Notes: generated by a model from the sequence alone, not told the origin. A stretch of 18,206 nt of DNA from Rubrivirga sp. (GCA_012269805.1 JAAXJP010000118.1:2915-21120), one strand, 5' to 3'. Positions 8,014 through 17,167 are shown, counted from the stretch's first letter. Translations and numbers: made by a program.

Positions 8014-11000
8014 CTTCTACATTTATTTCTGTAAAAACTCTAACTACTGATTCTGTATCAACACCTCGCATTGAGGTTGATGTAGCAAATGGAACCGCGC
8101 GTTCTTTTGCTTCTTGCCTAACTTCTGCACTACTGGCATACAATAAGGGATAATAGCTTTCATTTAGAAGTATCCCGCGATTAGCAGCATCACCATAATT
8201 GTCAGGACCTTCTGCGCACCAAGCCTTATGCCTAGATGTTATGAGAAGGATCGTATTCTTAACTTCATCAGGATCAATGATCTCACATCTGTCAGTAATT
8301 AGTTTCCTTATAATCGGGTCTAGTTCATTAAACTCATCAGAGAGGACTGGAGAGTGAGATAATTCCCCTGCTGCAAAATGGCGAAGTAATGCTATCCAAA
8401 TAGCATGTAAGCCCCTTTGTCGTGCATTAATGGAGAAAGGTGTTACTGAGGTCGGTTCAACGTTGGAATATATCCTACTATGGTAGCCTTGAAATTGCTC
8501 ATAATGTGATTTGTCGCGTGGTTTAGACGAACTATATAATGTAAATATTAGGCCTGGGCCTGATGGAACATCTCTACCAACTCTTGAGCTTGCTTGAATA
8601 TACTCAGCTGTGGTTTTAGGCTGACCATGTATAAACATTAAACCCAACCTTGAAATATCAACCCCTGTAGCAACCATATTTGTTGCTAAACAAATGTCTA
8701 GTGCGTAATTCTTCCCTGAGCCATAAGATGTCTCAAGCTTTTTGAGAATTTCAGGAATTTGCGATGAGCTAATTCTACTAGTTAACTCTTCTACTCGATT
8801 TAAGTATCTTTTTCGGTCTTTAGACGTTAGTTCTCGATCTTGGATTTGACCAAGACGCTCAACTATGTCACCATAAACAAGTGAAGATGCCCCACCCAGC
8901 TCTCTGATACTATTGAAATAACCAAGTAGTGTCCAGTAGTAGTCTATTGTATTATTAGAACCGGTTAACAATGAGAGTTCTTTGATCTTTTGTAAAACAG
9001 AGGCATAGGCACGGACAATCGAAGTCTGTGCAGAAGGGTATCCTGGTGCTAAAATGCCCACATACTTTCTACCTGGGTATTTTATTTTGTCATTATCATC
9101 AGACTCTTCAATCGATCTTTCTTTGGAGAACCATGTGTCACCAAACTCAAGTCCTTGGGCAGGAAAGATGTTTAATTGTTCCCTTGTTGAAATCGCATAT
9201 AAGCTCTTAACCTGCTCATAAGCCCTGCTGATTGTGGCCGAAGAGGCAACAATTTTAGGAGGAATGAAATCTCCCTCATCGGTAGAAATGAATGGTGGTT
9301 TTTTCTTCTTATAATTATTACAAAGGGTCTGCACCATTGTCTCGTACAAACCGACCATTGTGCCCAGAGGACCAGCAATTAAATGAAGTTCATCTTGAAT
9401 AATCAGTTCAGGAGGACATATTCTGTGAGTACTTTCACGATCCGACTTTCTAAACCCAAACAAGTTGCCTGCCTTTTCTTTCCAAGGAATCATAGCAAAC
9501 TTATCTACAGTACCTAACAACAGAGTTGGAGGGTTTCTATAAATAGACTCATCTACAACTTGAAGAGGTAATGGTAGATTAGAGTACTCACAAGCGCTAT
9601 TTTCACATTTAAAGTATACATCACCATTAGTACCATCTTTCTTTTGAATACCGACAACCTTTGAGACTGTATCGTATTTGTTTGCACCATCTACTTTCCC
9701 AATCTGACTGCCGCAGCAGGGACACTTCATTACTACAAAATTGTATTCCTCCTTTGGATTATCCTTTAGTCGTGCAAGTTGAGTTCGTGCTTGTGATACT
9801 TCATTGGGTGTAGAGGACCCACCAACCCATAATCCAATGGATATTGGTTCATCACCAAGCTCTCCAAATTCTAGATCCTGCTCTCTTTTCTCTTTATTTT
9901 CTATTCTAATTCTGTCGCAAGCACAAATAAGTGATGCCGCGCGCTCATATTGCTGAGTGGTTAAAAGTCTAAGTGTGTATCTCATCAACACAGTCGTACC
10001 ACCATAATATTCCCAATTAGATCCTTTTTTGCCCTGTATTCTTCGGTAAAAAATATTGAATGCCGTTAAACCTAAATATGCTTCTGTTTTACCACCACCA
10101 GTTGGGAACCATATTAAATCAACAATTTCGCGTTCTTTTGATTTTAGATTCACAATTGATTCCAGATTCATCAGTACAAATGCAAGCTGGAACGGCCTCC
10201 ATTTACCATTATACTGGCCTTTATGAAATTCTTCTAATGTTTCAAACTCTTGACTCTGACTATCTTCATCAAGATTTTCAAGGGTTAATTGCTGGTTTGC
10301 TCCTGTCCCTGATTTTATCCACTTTCTAATTTTTGCCTTTGATCTCTGCTGTTGCCAAATCATTGCACGATTCATCCATCTAAAGCATTTGACCAAATCA
10401 GATTCCTCTTCGGCCTCTAATAGCAAATCAATGCCTTTGCTGATTCGGAAAAGAGAATCCTTGCATTTTACAATATTCTTCTCCGCAGCGTCTTTGTATG
10501 ACTTAAATTCCTCAGAATTGATTGAAGCTTCAGTTTTTTCTATCCATAATTTATATTTATCCCTAAGCTCGATTAAACTTTCCTTAGCTTTATTCCAATT
10601 ACCAAGATCAGAAAGTTCTAGCATGCTCAACTTAACATAAGTTGTAGGAGCAACTTGTTGGAGATCGTAAACTGGAATTACAGATGTCTGAACTTTACAA
10701 ACTGTTTCATATTCCGAATTTTTGTCGTCATTTTTCTGCCATTGGACAGAGGTTCCGTGCCCAATGGCGAAAACTCTTTTTTTACGATATAAAAGCTTGA
10801 GCTCATCTTCTTCATCAGTGTCTGAAGCTAACATCCTCTCCTTGTATGGTGCTATCAAATAGGGATTAGATGTTGTTAAGGTCAACTCATTTTGAAATAG
10901 TACTTTATCTCCATTTCTTGAATCATCTGTGACTGCCTTAAGAGCATTCAGTATTACAAAAGTGTATGTAATAAAATTCTCTTTTTTATCAATTTCCGTG

Positions 11001-11650
11001 GTTCTATTGAAAATTCTAAACTTTAGCCAATCTTCTCCCTTTACGTTCTTTTTTAATACTAGATCAAATGATTTATTATCGTCTTTAAAAAGTTCGTTGA
11101 GATTAAGTTGAATTGGATCAAGCTTAATTGGCCTTCTTATCCAATGGTCTAAGTCGTATGTCTGGCCTTGCTTATTATGATATATCTCAACCCTTCCATC
11201 CTGTTTGATATGTTTTTTAGGTTTTTTACCGTTTCCCTTTTCGTAATAAGCAGAATTTATACTGAGCTCTACATTATCATCTTTTTCGGTGCTTCGAAAA
11301 CGAACAGTAAAACCCATGGCAGATGGAAGATACTGATTCGCCATCCCAACAGGCTCCTCATCTAGCTCCTCATCAACGAATTTGCCTGACCGCTTACCTA
11401 CTTCTCTAAATTCTGATTCCTTAGTCTTAATAGCTTCATCGGGTGGAGTAGATCCTTCAGTATAATCGGGTTCAGTAATTCCCGTTTGTTGGGGATATAA
11501 CATCCCAGCACCGTATCTAGATTTTGGTGACCCATGAACATTCGCAAGCAGCAGTTCTTCTCCCGTCTCATCATCTACGTAGTTTGGATTTGGACATGGT
11601 CCAACAATTTCTCTTCTTACCGCATCAATTATTTCTTCTCTAATATTCAT
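8006..11650 (-). CDS. drmA: DISARM helicase DrmA
   Basis: This 1214-residue protein is a large superfamily 2 helicase of the DrmA type. The N-terminal 480 residues carry no standard motif; they would hold the family-specific domains. The motor shows Walker A FPTGGGKTEAYLG (K521), the DExH box QDELH (D753, E754), motif III ASSATIS (about 803), motif V ATNMVATGVDIS and motif VI QASSRVGR (about 1018). A Cys cluster between Walker A and the DExH box (MKCPCCGS, then FKCENSACEYS, about 640-690) probably binds zinc. With DrmB it makes the core DISARM complex, which loads on DNA and blocks phage establishment. The ATG follows directly on the stop of the NERD/helicase gene with no spacer, and the 3' end overlaps drmB by 8 bp. 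Length and motif set agree with known DrmA, and all motor motifs are intact. Confidence 0.93.
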   Translation of the reverse strand: MNIREEIIDAVRREIVGPCPNPNYVDDETGEELLLANVHGSPKSRYGAGMLYPQQTGITEPDYTEGSTPPDEAIKTKESEFREVGKRSGKFVDEELDEEPVGMANQYLPSAMGFTVRFRSTEKDDNVELSINSAYYEKGNGKKPKKHIKQDGRVEIYHNKQGQTYDLDHWIRRPIKLDPIQLNLNELFKDDNKSFDLVLKKNVKGEDWLKFRIFNRTTEIDKKENFITYTFVILNALKAVTDDSRNGDKVLFQNELTLTTSNPYLIAPYKERMLASDTDEEDELKLLYRKKRVFAIGHGTSVQWQKNDDKNSEYETVCKVQTSVIPVYDLQQVAPTTYVKLSMLELSDLGNWNKAKESLIELRDKYKLWIEKTEASINSEEFKSYKDAAEKNIVKCKDSLFRISKGIDLLLEAEEESDLVKCFRWMNRAMIWQQQRSKAKIRKWIKSGTGANQQLTLENLDEDSQSQEFETLEEFHKGQYNGKWRPFQLAFVLMNLESIVNLKSKEREIVDLIWFPTGGGKTEAYLGLTAFNIFYRRIQGKKGSNWEYYGGTTVLMRYTLRLLTTQQYERAASLICACDRIRIENKEKREQDLEFGELGDEPISIGLWVGGSSTPNEVSQARTQLARLKDNPKEEYNFVVMKCPCCGSQIGKVDGANKYDTVSKVVGIQKKDGTNGDVYFKCENSACEYSNLPLPLQVVDESIYRNPPTLLLGTVDKFAMIPWKEKAGNLFGFRKSDRESTHRICPPELIIQDELHLIAGPLGTMVGLYETMVQTLCNNYKKKKPPFISTDEGDFIPPKIVASSATISRAYEQVKSLYAISTREQLNIFPAQGLEFGDTWFSKERSIEESDDNDKIKYPGRKYVGILAPGYPSAQTSIVRAYASVLQKIKELSLLTGSNNTIDYYWTLLGYFNSIRELGGASSLVYGDIVERLGQIQDRELTSKDRKRYLNRVEELTSRISSSQIPEILKKLETSYGSGKNYALDICLATNMVATGVDISRLGLMFIHGQPKTTAEYIQASSRVGRDVPSGPGLIFTLYSSSKPRDKSHYEQFQGYHSRIYSNVEPTSVTPFSINARQRGLHAIWIALLRHFAAGELSHSPVLSDEFNELDPIIRKLITDRCEIIDPDEVKNTILLITSRHKAWCAEGPDNYGDAANRGILLNESYYPLLYASSAEVRQEAKERAVPFATSTSMRGVDTESVVRVFTEINVEDE

Positions 11651-13384
11651 TTAGCCAAGTTTAGGGTAGTTTTCAGATATTAATTTACTTACTGTTACTT
11701 CTTGGCTTTTATCCAAGATCAGATATAACTCGTGTTTTGCGCGAGAGATACCTATGTAAAGCAACCTTTGCATTTGTATTGATAAAATCTCGTCAAAATC
11801 GAAAAGAACCACTATTGCATTCTCTAATCCTTTGTAGGCTTGTATCGTGCTTATTTTTAACCCGTGGTTTAAAAACTCCATAATTTTCGGATCTTCACCA
11901 ACTATGGTGTTTTCAAACTTTTTTGGAGAGAGTAAAGTGATCATTTCTAAAGGTATACCACGATTAACAATCTCAAGTACGATTTCTATTAAAACCTCTT
12001 TTCGAGAAGGTCTAGGCGGATACTTACAAATAACATTGTTTCCCAAGTAATTTTTTGAATTTACCTGAGGCATTTGAGTTCCTGTCATCAAAGTGTTCTG
12101 ACGTGCTATTTCCTTTGTGTTTCTGCAATTAATGTTAAGAGGCGGAAAGGTCATGAAATCTGACTCTGAACGCAACAACTTTATGGAAACATAGGGGTCA
12201 TTTAAATAAATCCCTTGGTTTGAAAAATCTCCAAACATTACCCATTTTCCTTTCTTGATTCCTCCTTTTAAAATTGTATTAAATACTTCCAAATAGTATG
12301 GCGTAATCAAATCCTGAGCCTCATCAATAATTAAAAAGTCAAGTTTCTTAACATCGTCTAGATTTTCATTCTCCAAAATAAACTCCATGGGAAGATCCTC
12401 TGCGTAGAATTTCTGAAGACTCTCTTGGTTCTGAGGTTGTACGAGCTTAGTTTCTTGAGCTAAATAACTGTGCAGAGTGCCGCAGAAATTGTTTTTTCTT
12501 TGATTTATGTCAATCTTATCTGTAGAATTTTTCAGCTTTTCAGCAAGTTTCTTGTTGAAACAAAACAGCGCCACACTAAGACCTTCCTGAGTCTTACGTT
12601 TGAATAACTCTAGGGCCATTAGTGTCTTTCCAGTGCCTGCAGAACCTTGTATTAAGCAGCGATTATTAAATCTTGTAAAATCAAGTAATGAAAATTGTTC
12701 CTCTGTGTACTCTTCTATTAATTCATCTGTATCAATAATTCGATTTATCTCCGAATACTTTATTTCAAAGTCGCCACGGAGGATCTTTACAAGGAGCTCA
12801 CAATCGTTTTTAGTGGGACGAGCTTTATTCACATCGTACCAATATTTACTTTCACTTTCAACGTGAGACCCCTTGCTCAGTGAATTAATATATGAGACTA
12901 TTGGCAAGTTCAAACCTTGCTTGGTTAACACTTGCCATGAATGTCCTTCTGGTCCAAAATCTATGAATTCAGTCATACTTGTAAAAGCAACACCTGAACC
13001 CCAAAGAATTTTTGAAAATCGTTCTTTTAATTCACTGTTATGTTTTAACCTATCTAAAACAAACTGTCGAATTGAGTTCATAGTAGCGTTTTGTTGTGCA
13101 AAAGGACTGATTTTTTTACACGTAGCTTTTCCATCGCGATTAGTATAACACCAATCTCCGTTCTTTCTTGTAACTCCGCCATGCTTAACCTCTATTGAAA
13201 AGAAACCTTCATTTGGAGCGAGAACCAAAAAGTCTAATTCACCAGAAATATTTTTTATATGATGTCCGGTGAATACAGAATGGAGTACATAAAAATTGTT
13301 TGCCGTTCCATCATTTTTAAACTTGAGGTATAAAATCTTCTCTCCCAATGAGTTAAAATCAGAGATGTTGTCTGGGATTAGCAT
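11651..13384 (-). CDS. NERD nuclease-domain / superfamily 1 (UvrD-like) helicase, in the DISARM operon
   Basis: This 577-residue protein has an N-terminal NERD domain (about residues 10-130), a relative of PD-(D/E)xK nucleases. The residues expected for catalysis are visible: E49 and D51 in SGELDFLV, then E65-V66-K67 in SIEVKHG. A superfamily 1 helicase follows: Walker A GSAGTGKT (K253), DEAQD (354-358), a CRNT segment near 420, AYKGLE (516-521) and YIGISRAKHEL (543-553). Such proteins are predicted to unwind and cut DNA. The gene starts 7 bp inside drmE and ends immediately before the drmA ATG, so it is made as part of the DISARM core. Standard class 2 DISARM has a phospholipase-D protein, DrmC, as its accessory nuclease; none is found in this window, and this gene may fill that place. 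The domain assignment is firm; the replacement role is inference. Confidence 0.9.
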   Translation of the reverse strand: MLIPDNISDFNSLGEKILYLKFKNDGTANNFYVLHSVFTGHHIKNISGELDFLVLAPNEGFFSIEVKHGGVTRKNGDWCYTNRDGKATCKKISPFAQQNATMNSIRQFVLDRLKHNSELKERFSKILWGSGVAFTSMTEFIDFGPEGHSWQVLTKQGLNLPIVSYINSLSKGSHVESESKYWYDVNKARPTKNDCELLVKILRGDFEIKYSEINRIIDTDELIEEYTEEQFSLLDFTRFNNRCLIQGSAGTGKTLMALELFKRKTQEGLSVALFCFNKKLAEKLKNSTDKIDINQRKNNFCGTLHSYLAQETKLVQPQNQESLQKFYAEDLPMEFILENENLDDVKKLDFLIIDEAQDLITPYYLEVFNTILKGGIKKGKWVMFGDFSNQGIYLNDPYVSIKLLRSESDFMTFPPLNINCRNTKEIARQNTLMTGTQMPQVNSKNYLGNNVICKYPPRPSRKEVLIEIVLEIVNRGIPLEMITLLSPKKFENTIVGEDPKIMEFLNHGLKISTIQAYKGLENAIVVLFDFDEILSIQMQRLLYIGISRAKHELYLILDKSQEVTVSKLISENYPKLG

Positions 13385-16137
13385 AGGATTTTCCGTGTAT
13401 TATGATAGTCTACTTCAATTCCATTTCTGTCTACGCTAGAAATAGTTCTTGTCTCTACTTCTATGGTTGCTCCATCCACGTTAATTTCAAAGCCTCCATT
13501 CATTTCTACCTTTTTAGATAGTTTTCTTGATATCTCTTTTTTGATCCTTGCACTAAGGCTTATCCGATGTGCTGTCGCGATTTTGTAAGCCTGTCCTAAA
13601 ACAGCCAACCGTTCCTCAATATTTGACACTTCAGCCGCTGATAGTATTAAACGAAGGTTATCCTTATCAGGAGAAATAACTTCTTCATCAAATAACCACC
13701 GTTCCAAATTATTATGGATTGGATTTCCTTTTAACTGACGCTCAATCTTCTGTTTTGTTAAAAAACTCTCTAAGTTCTTGATAGAATGCCCATGTCTTGA
13801 ATACAGTTCTTGAAGAACATTTTTCCAAGTTTCTAGTAGCTCATAGCTTTTTCCAACCTCACGATCTCTTTTTGATATTTCTAAATAAGCAGTCCTGTCC
13901 TTGATGTATCTGAAAACTACATCCCCATGAATAAACTGGTCCGTACTTTTACTAAACACCTTCATTTTACCCTGAGCGTCCTCTGAGAGACAGAGAATTG
14001 TGCTGCCTTTACACAAGAACATAAAGTCGCCATTTTCAAAATTCAACACATCACAATTAACCTTCCAAATTGTGGAACTATCTTGGCTTGATAAAAAGCC
14101 CTTGTACCTAAATTGATGTATTCGCGCGATGTCTTCTTCTGCTTGAACAGGTTCAGCAGTTATGTTAGAGCACTGGAGAATTCTATCAATTTCGGATTCA
14201 ATATCTTCATCTGATTTAATCCTTAATTCCTGGTCCACGTCAATTCCTTCCGGAAGAAAATCATGAAAATAACCACCTTCAATTCTTCGCCTTAGGTAAT
14301 AATAAGTCAGTGATGCTTCATGTGGCCAACATTTCAATTCGATCTCAGGAATAAAATATTTGTTGACGCTATTTATTAAATAATTACTACGAAACTCGTC
14401 AAAAGGAAATCCAGTAAAAACAATGCGCTCACCGTATTCATCCGGCAAATATTTTTCATCAGAATCTAAAGGGATAGTGAAGTCTCTGTCTAGATCATTT
14501 GGGATTCCAATAGAAAAAAGCTGAACATCTGATTCAAATTCCTTATTATTCTGACTAAACACCTCTGCTTCAGCAATTGCCTTGAGGAAATCTTGGGAAA
14601 CCTCTTTTGGCAATTGATCTACGACTAACTCGAAGTCCTTTCTAAAAGTACTTATCAATCTTTTGACACTTTCATTTGAACGCGGAGAATTTTTGAGAGC
14701 ATAAAGAGCAGGATACAAAGTCCTGTAAAAGGACTTTTGCAACATCTCAAATTCATCCAATTCTCTCACATGCTTTACTAGTTTAGGAGCAAGCGTGTCT
14801 AACTGACAGCCTTGATATGTTTCAATACTTATAATTTGGCTCTCATAACGCAATGTCTGGTTCCAAAGATCCTGATCAATGTAATTATCCTTTATCCATG
14901 GTATTACTTTGCCAGAAACTGGATCATTGTAATAAAGCTTCCCATTTTCACACTTACGAAAGCAGATTTTCCCTGAGGATTCTGTATTAAGCCCCTTTAT
15001 TGTGCTTAATTTTTTCTTATTCCAATTAAGACGGAAGAAATCCTGATTATTTTGAAATAAACTCTTGTAAAACCATTTTTCCCTATTTTCAACAACGCTT
15101 CTATTAGAAAATACGATAACAGGGACACCCTTTTGTAAGAAGAAATCTACAGTATTTTTATAATCTATAAGTTGAGAAACATCGTTAATAACGACTGCTC
15201 GAAATTCATCACTAAGATCCTCAGAATAGCCAGGATACTTGTCATAAAATATCCGAATTTCAGGTATAATTTCGATGTAATCATCTATTATATTCGAGAA
15301 TGAATCGTCAAAATCCTTTGTGATCTTGTCATCAACTTGATATATTTCAAGTAATTCACGTATACTATCCTTAGCCTCTTGAAATAGATCTTTTTCATAT
15401 GCTTTATTGAGAAGTTGAATGAACTCTTTCTCACTTACTTCACTCCGAATATTTGAGTCACTTGTATAGCTTTTGAGATCTGGGGTTATAATTAAGTTAT
15501 CACCCTCAGGGAACACCTTTCGAAGCTTCTCACCATATATTTCGAGGGTTTCCAGAAAGTCATGAAATTTTTTCACTTGCCCTCTTCCCGCAACTAAGAG
15601 AATCTTCGATTTTAAATTACGCTGATTGATGAAAACTTCATCTTTTGGATATAAAATCTTCGATATCGGATTACGATTCCTTCTCGATTCTATCCGCGCT
15701 TTTTGATACTTCTTTAAAAGGTTTAAGGCTCTGGCTTGTGGTGCCAAACTCAGCTGATTTCTAAGTTTGTTGTTAAGCTGCAGCCCACCTTGATCTTTAA
15801 ACTTCAAATAAATACTTCCATTATGCACCCGTTCAACTTGAGCAACACATCCAAAAATGAATACTTTATCATCCCTTTCAACGGAAATGCCTTCATCTCC
15901 GAGAGAAACATAATCCTCTAGATAATAATTTGTTAGAAGAGAAATTGAAGTCCAAAGTGCTCCGGCTTTCTTTTCGGGCAAACAAAAGAGGAATGGTTGT
16001 TTTGAGCATTGATTCTCTTTAAGTCGATAGCAATACTCAAGTGACATTCCAGAAGTAAGTTGTATAAGAGGACTGAAGCGGTAGTCACCAAGTTGTAAGT
16101 AGTACTTTTTGGATAGGCTTTTTAATAATTCAATCAT
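13378..16137 (-). CDS. drmE: DISARM class 2 protein DrmE (probable)
   Basis: This 919-residue protein has no Walker, nuclease, methylase or PLD (HxK) motif that I can find. It is assigned to DrmE on position (upstream of drmA-drmB, with a 5mC methyltransferase in the locus), large size, and general likeness, including an N-terminal FCLPEKKAGALW segment and a central VVINDVSQLIDYK ... GVPVIVFSN stretch that reads like an alpha/beta domain. DrmE is the hallmark of class 2 DISARM; its biochemical role is not well understood and I do not claim one. The ATG overlaps the preceding methyltransferase remnant by 4 bp (ATGA), and the 3' end overlaps the NERD/helicase gene by 7 bp, so it sits in a coupled chain. 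The frame is intact. It could instead be another large defence protein of unknown type. Confidence 0.72.
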   Translation of the reverse strand: MIELLKSLSKKYYLQLGDYRFSPLIQLTSGMSLEYCYRLKENQCSKQPFLFCLPEKKAGALWTSISLLTNYYLEDYVSLGDEGISVERDDKVFIFGCVAQVERVHNGSIYLKFKDQGGLQLNNKLRNQLSLAPQARALNLLKKYQKARIESRRNRNPISKILYPKDEVFINQRNLKSKILLVAGRGQVKKFHDFLETLEIYGEKLRKVFPEGDNLIITPDLKSYTSDSNIRSEVSEKEFIQLLNKAYEKDLFQEAKDSIRELLEIYQVDDKITKDFDDSFSNIIDDYIEIIPEIRIFYDKYPGYSEDLSDEFRAVVINDVSQLIDYKNTVDFFLQKGVPVIVFSNRSVVENREKWFYKSLFQNNQDFFRLNWNKKKLSTIKGLNTESSGKICFRKCENGKLYYNDPVSGKVIPWIKDNYIDQDLWNQTLRYESQIISIETYQGCQLDTLAPKLVKHVRELDEFEMLQKSFYRTLYPALYALKNSPRSNESVKRLISTFRKDFELVVDQLPKEVSQDFLKAIAEAEVFSQNNKEFESDVQLFSIGIPNDLDRDFTIPLDSDEKYLPDEYGERIVFTGFPFDEFRSNYLINSVNKYFIPEIELKCWPHEASLTYYYLRRRIEGGYFHDFLPEGIDVDQELRIKSDEDIESEIDRILQCSNITAEPVQAEEDIARIHQFRYKGFLSSQDSSTIWKVNCDVLNFENGDFMFLCKGSTILCLSEDAQGKMKVFSKSTDQFIHGDVVFRYIKDRTAYLEISKRDREVGKSYELLETWKNVLQELYSRHGHSIKNLESFLTKQKIERQLKGNPIHNNLERWLFDEEVISPDKDNLRLILSAAEVSNIEERLAVLGQAYKIATAHRISLSARIKKEISRKLSKKVEMNGGFEINVDGATIEVETRTISSVDRNGIEVDYHNTRKILC

Positions 16138-16607
16138 AACTTGTCTGACTTTCGAAGATTTCGCCTACAGGATGTGCAACGTAAAAAGACCAAATAGGGC
16201 ATAAAAGCGTCCCCAAGTTGATATAAATGAGCTGTTCTCGGCCCGTAATAAAGATAGTTGTCAGGTATCATTTTAATTCGGGCAGCTTTGAGTACGATTA
16301 CGCTTTGACACAAATCCGGTTCACAGCGCATTAAGTAGTGTCCATATTTTGACACATGGCTAGTAACGATTGTGGCTGCTTCGCCGGGCAGTTGAACTCC
16401 AATTCTATCATTACGCTGTCCTGTAAATCTTTTAAGTTCTGGAGATAAAGGCGCGTTGTTTTCTTTTTCAATAGAAAGATTACTTTGATATGAATTTTTC
16501 AAAAAAGAAACCCCTTCTTCTAATCCGCCGCGACCAGCGACTAATTCAATTATTGGAACTTCTTTTTTTTTCAGTGCCATCAAATGTTTTTTACTTTCAA
16601 CTTGCAT
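16134..16607 (-). pseudogene. Internally deleted DNA cytosine methyltransferase remnant (open 157-codon frame)
   Basis: The frame encodes 157 residues related to both ends of drmMII but not its middle. The N-terminal part matches motif I (VPIIELVAGRGGLEEG against IPIIDLFAGPGGLGEG) up to LSIEKENNA. It then jumps to the motif IX-X region, where about 39 of 77 positions equal drmMII by eye. Some 375 residues are missing, including the catalytic PCQ cysteine, ENV and most of the target-recognition domain. Remaining motifs are also altered: FAGPGG to VAGRGG, GNAVPP to GDAFMP. Methylation activity is therefore ruled out. The likely start is residue 10 (ATG near 16580), which aligns with the drmMII start; ATG 16607 is also open. 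A nine-base A run sits just after it. The stop overlaps the drmE ATG (ATGA), so translation may feed into drmE. It is most likely decaying, but a retained small regulatory product is possible. Confidence 0.85.
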
Positions 16608-16700
16608 ATAGATATGATCTATGACAAGTAAGTTTGTCTATTTGATAAAGAGCGCTTAACCCAATAATCCTTCGCGTTAACTCACTAATATCCACGTCAA

Positions 16701-17135
16701 TTACCTTATGTCGATCGGCTTTTGTTGAATTCCCATATCGCTCTGAAGCTTTACTAATAGATCTTCAAGACCAGCGAATTGAGGTAATCCTTCAAACGCA
16801 TCAAGAGCGTCAACAAGCATCTTTAGTTCCTCTACCTGTGTTTCATTGACCGGTCTTTTGGAAATAGAGAATCTTGGATCGTCGTAACGGTAATTTCTCT
16901 TCTTTCCATCTCCAGGAATGGTAATAATAGGAGCATCCCATCCATCTGTGCTTTTCATGAAAGCGCCATCGTCTCTAAGCTGACGGATACCGATACCAGA
17001 AGACTGAGAATCTTTTTCCAACATCCACTCATTTACGGCTTCTCTCAAACCTTCGAACGTATAATTACGTCCAGTGATTGAGAAACAGCGATCTAGGATG
17101 CTGTAGCGCTTTAGAGGTTTTTTGGTTGTTGGCAT
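16701..17135 (-). CDS. WYL-type transcriptional regulator lacking its WYL domain (truncated)
   Basis: The 144-residue protein matches the N-terminal part of WYL regulators typical of Bacteroidota. A winged helix-turn-helix covers about residues 8-75 (KRYSILDRCFSITGRNYTF, then GIGIRQLRDDGAFMKS), followed by YRYDDPRFSISKRPVNETQ and a helical linker ending FEGLPQFAGLEDLL. Full-length relatives run to roughly 340 residues with a ligand-sensing WYL domain and a C-terminal extension. Here the frame stops right after the linker (QQKPIDIR), and I could not find the missing domain in the following 93 bp in any frame. WYL regulators often control phage-defence operons, and this gene is first in the DISARM transcript. 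It may still bind DNA without responding to a signal. A perfect inverted repeat 8 bp upstream of its ATG is the obvious candidate site. Identification of the family is good; residual function is unknown. Confidence 0.8.
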   Translation of the reverse strand: MPTTKKPLKRYSILDRCFSITGRNYTFEGLREAVNEWMLEKDSQSSGIGIRQLRDDGAFMKSTDGWDAPIITIPGDGKKRNYRYDDPRFSISKRPVNETQVEELKMLVDALDAFEGLPQFAGLEDLLVKLQSDMGIQQKPIDIR

Positions 17136-17142
17136 AACTTGG

Positions 17143-17167
17143 TGTGAATAAGTTACAATTATTCACA
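17143..17167. promoter_or_regulatory. Inverted-repeat operator candidate upstream of the regulator and DISARM operon
   Basis: A perfect 9-bp dyad, TGTGAATAA-N7-TTATTCACA, occupies 25 bp whose near edge is 8 bp from the ATG of the truncated WYL regulator. The arms are exact reverse complements. Size and position fit the binding site of a dimeric winged-helix repressor acting on its own operon, which here includes drmE-drmA-drmB. Because it lies in the divergent intergenic region, it could also affect the rightward gene at 17275. A role as an mRNA hairpin in the leader is an alternative. Confidence 0.6.

Noticed and set aside
9172..9378. Minus-strand 68-codon frame inside drmA
   Set aside because: It is an out-of-frame shadow across the conserved helicase core of drmA.
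11651..16137. A hidden drmC: search for the phospholipase-D HxKxxxxD motif in drmE and the NERD/helicase gene
   Set aside because: No such motif is present by eye in either protein, nor in the other genes of the window.
16608..16700. Residual WYL-domain or methyltransferase sequence between the two damaged genes
   Set aside because: A short open stretch reading ISELTRRIIGLSALYQ exists in another frame, but it matches neither family convincingly and has no start or promoter.
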